The position numbers and the translations under genes were made by a program. A stretch of DNA of 64,000 nt from Dactylis glomerata. Taxonomy: Eukaryota; Streptophyta; Magnoliopsida; Poales; Poaceae. The stretch is taken from the NCBI GenBank assembly GCA_007115705.1, contig QXEO01000550.1, positions 618,111 through 682,110 of the forward strand, given 5' to 3'. The stretch's first letter is position 1, and each line of letters begins with the position of its first letter. This document shows, in pieces, positions 57,303 to 64,000 of this stretch. The notes beneath the pieces are model-generated. The model ran no database searches. It saw only the letters and a program-made list of their open reading frames with translations, and was not told the DNA's origin.

Positions 57303-58165
57303 AGCTCGTCCTAGGCAACTAAATTATCAGGTACTTTCGTTTCTCGGAACCGTTCCTAATATACATGAGAATATGATGCTGCCTAAATCAGATGTACTTT
57401 TGTTACTTAGGAATGATGGACTTAGCATGGATGAGAGGGGCAAGCATTGGAGCATGGTCATCAATGGAGAGGGCAACAAGCATATGATCCAGAAAGAAGA
57501 CGCTGCAAGTGGAGAATTCAGGACAATGAAGCAGCCATGAGCAAGGATGTATGCATGGATGAAATATTCAAGATTACAAATTAGTAAATTTTGTCCATAG
57601 TCTTTTAAGGGTGCTGCGACACCTTATTTTATGGGCCAGACCCATGTATTTTCGAAGTGGACCACTTAGGGTTTTTTATGAGTCCGTATGTGAGGAGGAA
57701 AGCCCAACTATGGCCTGTTTCGGCCACCCCTACCAGGGTGGCCGAAAATCCCTGCCTCTCCTCCTCATATACTCCCACCCAGCCGTCATTAGGACTTGGG
57801 GTTTTTTAGATTAAGTTTTAGCCATTGCTATACTTTGCCATAGGCATGAGCGTCGTTGAGACCTCCTGTACTACGCACTTGTAGAACCCCACATTATCAT
57901 CCCTCTGGGAGTAATTCAATCTTCATATTCATCTGCAATTCTGCTTGCTTAATCATTGTTCTTGCTTGTTCTTTGATTGCTCGCAAGAATAGACCCTCTT
58001 GGTCAGGTCGATCTCGCTCCCCCATGGTCGATAGCCTCAGAAGTTGGTGTAGTGATTGCTAAGGCGCAACGTCTCGCACGTTCGTAGTCAGATCGTCAAC
58101 GTCGACCTCCACCACAAATCGTAGCTATCTGTCTCATCGAAAGATCGGGCACCTTTACCCTATCA
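57254..58165 (+). repeat. 3' LTR of A (912 bp)
   Basis: Partner of 23596-24525 with a small deletion near 57290 that breaks the LTR-encoded frame. Confidence 0.92.
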
Positions 58166-58170
58166 TACTG

Positions 58171-59590
58171 CGTGAAGGTAGTCTGACAACCACAATTTGG
58201 GTTCTTGCGACCCATCATATTTCTGCTGGTCGTGTGGTAGCTTGAATCCTTTGGGTACCCGCGTTCTGCGAACCCTTCGGGTAAAGCATAGTGCACCCAT
58301 TTCCTTTTCTTTGGCCTTGTAGTTTTCTTCATCCCATGCATAGCGTGCCTTGTTTACCCTGGCCTACGTGATAATATTCCTTGCATCCTCCCTTCGTGCT
58401 TCATTGTCTGTCTTGCCAGGCGAATTGGTTCTATTGCTTTGCAGAGACTAGGATCTTCGGCTTCTTCTTCCCGTATTCTCATGGTATGTTGACATCTTCT
58501 CGAAACATTTCTGCTTTAGCTTATCTCCCACTAGCCCTAGGCTCTTTATGGCCACTTGGTGCATGTGTTCCTGAGGATCTCCGGGTTCTGACTGCGTGGT
58601 TAATAGATATGCTTGTGCTGCCACTAGAGTTGCTTCTGGCATTTCTTGTATGAAGTCTTCCTCTTCATGTGATAATGGTATGCTGATGCTCTTTCCATAG
58701 TCCTCTTTCCTAGGCCATGATGTCCTTCTGCTGTGTTTTGATTCGCGATGTATTTCTTCACTGGAATCTGACGTTTCACTGTATTCATCCCAGTATGATC
58801 TGCTTGATGCACTATTGTTCTCCTGGCTTCTCCCTATCTCACTCTTTTCTTCCCATAGCTTCTTTTTGTGTTGATGTAAGGCGTACTGATATCCCATTAA
58901 AACTTCTCTTCTTGAGTCTGTGGGTATTCTTGTGTCGTGATTGATTGCTGACATGATTATTCTCCACTCCCCGGTGGAGACATATATTTTCTCTTTCTCC
59001 TTCATGTTGTTACTCCTCGGGTTGTTGCCCTGTGTGTTAACTACTATGTTATCTACGCCATCATTTTCTTCTGCCGCTTCAGTGATGATGACGCATACTT
59101 GATGTACAGTGCTGGAGACACCACCGTTTCGGGTGGTGAAGTTCGCTGCCATGCTTTTGCTGAAAATTTGGCTGAAATCTAAGTGATCCATTGCTTCTTC
59201 TAAGTCAAGGTTTTCCATGATTTCATCGAGTTCTTCGATTTTGTCTTCCATGCTTTCTATTGTCGTAAAGCTAACCGGCGAGTTTACGTCGCTGGAAAAG
59301 CCTGTCGCTGATTTTGACACTGCTATAGTCGTGGTTTCTCCTGCCGATGGATCTGATTTTGTCAGATCTGAGAGGCGAATAGAACCCAAAGAACCGACGC
59401 GAAAGTTCAGGCTTCCAATCGTCAGGTTCATCTCCTGATCCAAGCTTGCAAAGACCAGAGTAAAGGTTGGTGGATGAGGTTGAAAATCTACGGTCCCGAA
59501 GGATATCTGGTTTCCATCAACTTTCGAGTTGTTGTTGGCTGAGAGCAAAAAAGCCATCGAATTCATGATTCCAACGCCCAATGTCCCCAT
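58171..59590 (-). pseudogene. Gag N-terminal part of G (right of insertion A)
   Basis: The main frame 58448-59590 (380 codons) begins MGTLGVGIMNSMAF and is uninterrupted through KVDGNQIS, EWRIIMSAINH, MGYQYALHQHKKKL and EPGDPQEHMHQVAIKSL. It ends before the capsid piece in 58171-58341, which is in another frame. It matches L along its length. The Met overlaps the primer site, so the true start may be downstream or upstream. Its role is to start the Gag polyprotein. Confidence 0.75.
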
Positions 59591-59601
59591 GGTCGGCGCT
59601 A
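59585..59601 (-). other. Primer-binding site of G (mutated)
   Basis: TAGCGCCGACCATGGGG on the minus strand, 2 nt inside the 5' LTR. The first G of TGG has become A. Confidence 0.65.
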
Positions 59602-59603
59602 AT

Positions 59604-59945
59604 TAATGAGGGTTAACTCAGCAAATGTCTTAGATTAAGGACTTAGGATCGGGGGAAGAGGGCGTCGGATGAACTCAAAGGTAAAGGTCAGTCAAACAAG
59701 GCGAGGTTTGGTGTATATCGAGAATAAGCGTAATACTCAATTGGCTCAATCTCAATCTGTCCCTGGCCGGCCTCTCCTGGCCCCTTTATATAGGTGGCCA
59801 GGTCTCAAGGATCCAGTCGGGTTCAATACAAATTACAATGTTTGTATACGATATCAACTCGTATTTCGACTACACCTATGCTTAGGTCTCCCTAACGGGC
59901 CCCAGGGGTACCAAGATATGGGCCTTATTAGTTATACCCTTGTCA
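59604..59945 (-). repeat. 5' LTR of G (342 bp)
   Basis: Partner of 16204-16545. It ends (minus strand) ...CATTA. A TATATAGG box is on the minus strand near 59787-59795. Confidence 0.88.
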
Positions 59946-61337
59946 ATGACAATCTCTATGGACTAGTGTTTTCATTGAGCTTTATATGAAGTAATTGTTC
60001 ATAGGAATTGCTTGAAGTCCATGTGTTGGATTCAAAGCTTGGATGCCATGAAGATAAAGATATATCCTAATTATTGGCATCAAGATCATTGAATAGAAGA
60101 GATTAATCCAATATGATCAAGAAGAAGAAATAAAGATATAGTTCTTGTGTAGAACTCAAGTAATCCATGCTCTAGCTTATATGTTAAGCCAAGGAGTTTC
60201 AAGATCTTGAGAGTTTGGCTACAAGAGAAGAATTCAAGATATGGCTCTATGTCGAGGTCATGTTGGTCTCATGAGTTGAGATATGATTGACTAATATCTA
60301 GAGCATGCAATAAAATGAAGAATTCTTTATGTGGATCAACATATTGTGATAGAGCATGAGGAGATACAAGGTTGACCAAGACAAATATTGGATTCTAGAT
60401 TGGTTAGCTCATGAAGCATAAGGAATGTGCCACATGGGATCAATCGATCTTGTGGTATGGTAAGGTTTGTCAATTATGCTTTGTGAACTAACCCATTACA
60501 TATGTGTGTTTGTGTTGTCTATGTGGGTTAGGTATTGTGCCATGAGTATGTATCACTAGTAAGATTACATATATCCTATGAGAGAATGACATCAAGTGGT
60601 GGTTGTCATCAAGGTTGAGATTGCAAGTTCAAGATAAGCATCTCGAGAAGATCATATGCTTGAATATTGTCATCCATTTGGTGATAATGGAATTGCGAAG
60701 ACGCGCCTAAGTGAAGCTATCCATAGTGGTGTATGGGGGATCAAATTGGAAGTCTTCACGAAGCAACAATGATCAAGTGAGGCATTCCGGCTTGAAGGAA
60801 GCATGAGGCATCGACATCAAGATCAAGCGGGATGTGCAAGGAAAAGGTATGGCCTTGCTAGGCTTTTCTTTTACCGGTCTCAAGGTGTTTGTTGAGAGAC
60901 CGGGTTATAGGATAGATAGCCGCACTATCAAAAGGGGCTTTCGGTTAGGTAACTTGATCACATTGTCTTAGGGAGCTCAAACCTTTGCATACTTTGCATC
61001 TTCCTAATTTGTTGCTTCTTAGTGTTTCCCTATGTGAGGTTCTTGAGCTTGTTGCTACCTTTCCAACAAGTCCAAGTTCATCGAAAATGGAATTTGTATG
61101 CATATTTTATTGCATTTTCAAGTTTGGAGGTTTTACCTGTTCTTTCTTAAGAGAAGTTTTCACCTATACTTATTTGTTATTTTATCGATTACTCTTTCTT
61201 TGGTTTTATGATCTCCATTGGATATATATTTTTCTTAGCTTTTCAAAAAGCCCAAGTTTGCTAAAATCGGAGTTCAGATGTGAAAGTTATCGCATTTTTC
61301 GTGAGGATATTTTCTGTCGGTTCTGAGCTTGGTTTAA

Positions 61338-61377
61338 ACCGGAAATTGGACCAGAAATTGAACCAGAAATTGGACCG
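61338..61377 (+). repeat. Short tandem repeat in LTR H
   Basis: Three to four imperfect copies of a 13-14 bp unit like GAAATTGGACCA, with further ATTGGACCG copies near 61430-61455. Confidence 0.7.
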
Positions 61378-61494
61378 AGCTCAGACCGAAAAGCTTCAGA
61401 ACCTTTTCTTGTTTGCTTGGTTTTAAGTCCAATTGGACCGGGAATTGGACCGAGGTACCCAAAAACTGCCTAAACGGCTAGTTTTCCTTGAGGG

Positions 61495-61502
61495 CTATAA
61501 AA
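61495..61502 (+). promoter_or_regulatory. TATA box of LTR H
   Basis: TATAAAAA preceded by GAGGGC, about 1.6 kb into the LTR. Confidence 0.6.
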
Positions 61503-62442
61503 AGGGTCTTCTTCCCCAAATGTTTTAGGGTTCTTGAGCATGAAATACACCTCCATTATTGACTCTTGAGCTTGCTCCCTCTCCCTTCCCTCCTATGATT
61601 CTTGCATCTTTTTGAGGGATTTGTAAGAGGAGATCTTGATCTACAATCTCCATCAATCAATTCCTCCTCTAAGTGAGGGGAACCCATTGAATCAAGATCT
61701 TGGAGTCATTGGTTGACCTCCACCATTCTTCTTCCTCTTTAACTCCTCCATAACATTTGTTGCTTTGGTGGGATTTGAGAGAGAAGGATTTGAGCACTTC
61801 CCCTTGTGTTCTTGCTTTGCATCCTTGCATAGTGTTGATCTCTCCAATACGATTTGTTTGAGTGAGCGACTGTGAGCTTGTTACTCTTGGAGGGTGACCT
61901 CCTAGTTGGCTTGGCGGTTGGTGCCGCGATGACCTCTTCGTGGAAGATTGTGAAGAGGCCCGGCTTTTCCCTTTGTGGGATTTGTGAAGTGGTTCTGGAG
62001 CTTGCAATCTCCGAGTGGAGGAAAAGCTAACCATAAGAAGGGGTCCCTAGCTTCATGGGAGACTCGGAGAAGAAGGTGAGCCTTCATGGCGTTTGGGGGC
62101 CTTCGTGGTTTCCCGCATCTCTCCAACGGTGATTAGCTTAAGTGAACATCGAGATACATCTTCGTCTCCGCATGCCTCGGTTATCTATATACCCGATTTT
62201 ATTTCCTTGTGGTAGCCTTCGTGCTTGAAGTACTTATATCTTGTTTATCACTTGTGAAATATATCTTGTGCTATCTTGCTTATATCTAGTTGTTTGTTGG
62301 TGCACTTAGTTGAACCTAGTGTACTTAGGTTTTGTGCTTCAAGAAAAGAAATGTTAGTTTAATTCCACATTCCTTCAAGCCAAATCCGTAATAGTTTTAT
62401 AAATGCTTATTCACCCCCTCTAGGCGACATCTCCTCCTTTCA

Positions 62443-62917
62443 ACGTGTACAATGCAAGTGGTACGTCAAGTGTGGAACCAGTCTCGCCGAAGCGTAAGGT
62501 CGGTCACGAGGCCGCTTGCAATCCAACAATGCCACAGATATGAACATATGCAAATAAAAGGGTAACAATAAGAAAATCAACGCCCACATGCTTGATGCGT
62601 TCTATCTGTACCAAGACAACTATGCATAGATCGGCTCTGATACAACTGTTGGGTTTCAAAGCAAAAAAACAAATTTTTTCGTACAAACCATTTCCCCATG
62701 ATCTATTATATGTAGTCGTAAGGCAACGGAGTAGCGGCAGTATTCATACCTTTAAAGACCGAAAGCGGGAATCACGTCCCCACATGAACATTGTCGATGG
62801 AGACAACCAAAGCCGACATCAAGGTCGTGTAGTCGTACAAGTCGACAAAGACAAGCACCACAAGAACAGCGCCTCCGAGGGATTACACATGTACGGTGTA
62901 TAGACGTCGTCCGGGCT
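62443..62917 (-). mobile_element. Fragment of an Angela-type copia element (I): leader and LTR end
   Basis: 62443-62633 is strongly similar to the leader of F (GGAACCAGTCTCG, CTTGCAATCCAACAATG, AACTATGCATAGATCGGCTC). The primer site near 62634-62645 is mutated (GCTCTGATACAAC). The LTR starts at 62647 (TGTTGGGTTTC) and matches the F LTR to CGTCCGGGCT at 62917, where J begins. Confidence 0.82.
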
Positions 62918-64000
62918 TGTAGTGACCTCACCTTTTAAAGATGATGATCCCTATGCATTTCAGTGCTAGTCCCTGGATCAAACGCTAGCACACACAGTTT
63001 AAGATGTAATATCAAGAAACAAAGGTAATTTTATTACATCGCATGATCCAGCAATTACATAAAGAAACTTTACAATACTCATAGCATAAAGCTTTCAGAG
63101 TTTACAACGAAATCAAAAAAATAGCATGGAGTCCTTCTTCTTCATGTGCCACAGGTGAACATGCTGCGGATAGACTCGTAACCCTGTAGTACCTTTCTTA
63201 TCGTCAAAACCTGCAACATGAAACGTTGTAGCCACAAAGGGTCAATACACTTGAATTGTATTGGCAAGATATGACTTTTTGGTGGACACAAATGGATCCT
63301 AACACTTACATGAATATTTGGCTAGGTGGAGCTTCAGGCTTATTTTGTGTAAAGCAAATTTTATCCTATCATTTTCTCAAAGCAAAACTTTTGCTGGACA
63401 ACTTGACTTGGGTGACATACCCCTATAGCCACAGGCCATAGTTATCGTACGGGACACACTGGTCGATAGACACTTACATCAAATGTCAAATCCTCAATTA
63501 CTATATATGGACAACTTGGTTTGGGTGACCTATCCCTGCAGACACTGGCACATAAAAATGTCATGGGACCTGCTAGCCGATAGACACTTGCACCAATTTC
63601 CATATTCCCGGTTCACCCACAAGTTTTAATTTTAAGAAGTTGGAATGAGGAGATCCTTGAACAGCTTCAAATTCATGTTGCTCAAAATTGTCCGTAACCG
63701 GGGACACGGCTAAGTACTTAGTTTTTAACCCTCTGCAGAGGTGGTGCACTTTTCCCACAAGACTCAGTCAACCTCTTTTGCCATGATGCTCATTTTGCTC
63801 AAATGGCCAAGTGAAGACTAAGACGAGACCTTTCAGAAGCAATCCCTCAGACCAACCCGGACGTGTTCCATCCTATCATCATCTACCACCCTCTGTCCGT
63901 CTGGCTGAGTTCTCGCAGCTTAGTTAGTCAAGACAGAGCCCATATGACTCATGGTTGCTCTGGAAGCTTCACGACTTGAACGTCTCCAATCTCTTTCTCT
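62918..64000. mobile_element. Unclassified element J (start TGTAGTGACCTCACC)
   Basis: The LTR match of I ends at 62917 and new sequence begins with TGTAGTGACC, which could be the TG start of another LTR. No coding frame is supported to the end of the window. Its other end is not visible, so the class is open. Confidence 0.4.
63395..63598 (+). repeat. Imperfect tandem repeat in J, period about 113 bp
   Basis: TGGACAACTTG(A/G)(C/T)TTGGGTGAC at 63395 and 63508, each followed about 70 bp later by CGATAGACACTT(A/G)CA(T/C)CAA. Confidence 0.75.

Larger units (their letters stand above)
23596..58165 (+). mobile_element. CRM-like Ty3 chromovirus A, 34.6 kb span with nested B, C, D and E
   Basis: 5' LTR 23596-24525, Met-tRNA primer site, gag, protease, RT, RNase H, integrase, polypurine tract, 3' LTR 57254-58165. 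Flanked by TACTG on both sides (23591-23595 and 58166-58170). B interrupts gag and D interrupts RNase H. The CRM assignment rests on the pol motifs (GHFGVKK, HPQTDGQT, FNIADLKPY), the absence of a classical chromodomain that I can see, and the pol frame running into the 3' LTR. Coding regions carry many stops. Confidence 0.85.
16204..59945 (-). mobile_element. Tat/Retand-type Ty3 element G, 43.7 kb span because of nested insertions
   Basis: Both LTRs, a primer site, gag, protease, RT, two RNase H regions, integrase and an antisense gene can be seen on one framework of about 9.2 kb. Element A and its contents (23596-58165) split gag. The whole is flanked by ATGAC at 16199-16203 and 59946-59950. 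Gag either side of A joins at the TACTG duplication, which shows that 16204-23595 and 58166-59945 are one element. Pol is broken by several stops and shifts, so G is not autonomous now. I see no clear polypurine tract next to the 3' LTR. Confidence 0.9.
59951..62442 (+). repeat. 3' LTR of H, main part (about 2.5 kb)
   Basis: Continues the LTR begun at 16159. The right end TTATTCACCCCCTCTAGGCGA...CTCCTTTCA is the usual end of SIRE/Maximus-type LTRs. TATAAAAA at 61495-61502 is the promoter, so U3 is about 1.6 kb. No coding frame is convincing. Confidence 0.75.

Overview
The window is grass nuclear DNA made almost entirely of nested LTR retrotransposons. I see no ordinary host gene, rRNA, tRNA gene or CRISPR array. 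The copia elements carry BARE/Angela-type LTR ends (TGTTGG...CCCTAGAGGCA read in one orientation) with a Met-tRNA primer site, and a SIRE/Maximus-type LTR, Athila-type elements and CRM-like chromoviruses are also present. Together these point to a Pooideae grass (wheat, barley, rye, oat or ryegrass group). The species is not decided by the sequence.

Layout, left to right. 1-811: end of a Tekay-like LTR (M) that cuts into a truncated Tat/Retand Ty3 element (L, 812-4129, minus). 4130-5552, 13715-14817 and 15392-16158: non-coding 3' internal region of a SIRE-like copia element (H, plus). H is interrupted by a degenerate Angela-type copia element (F, 5553-13714, minus) and a solo LTR (K, 14818-15386). 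The 3' LTR of H starts at 16159 and resumes at 59951-62442. It is split by a 43.7-kb Tat-type element (G, 16204-59945, minus; target duplication ATGAC). G is split in its gag by a CRM-like element (A, 23596-58165, plus; duplication TACTG). A is split twice: in gag by a nearly intact CRM-like element (B, 25996-33962, minus; duplication GATTA), and in the RNase H region by a pol-less Athila-type element (D, 36840-55792, plus). D carries a truncated CRM-like copy (C, 43222-45583, minus) and a young Angela/BARE-type copia element (E, 45691-54433, minus; duplication TATAT). The nesting H > G > A > D > E is five levels deep. After H come a fragment of another Angela-type copia element (I, 62443-62917) and an unclassified element (J, 62918-64000).

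The most complete coding unit is the 1605-codon gag-pol of B. Its 3' LTR copy has gained a stop codon that the 5' LTR copy lacks, shortening a C-terminal extension encoded inside the LTR. The most unusual locus is an antisense gene inside G (about 17534-18273, plus strand, between pol and the 3' LTR). It has a plant-like promoter and one reading frame, broken by a single stop, with two AT-hook-like motifs and a B3-like DNA-binding domain. It looks like a transposon-borne transcription-factor-like gene.

All coordinates come from reading the sequence by eye. Family names for elements are inferences from motifs and termini, not database matches.
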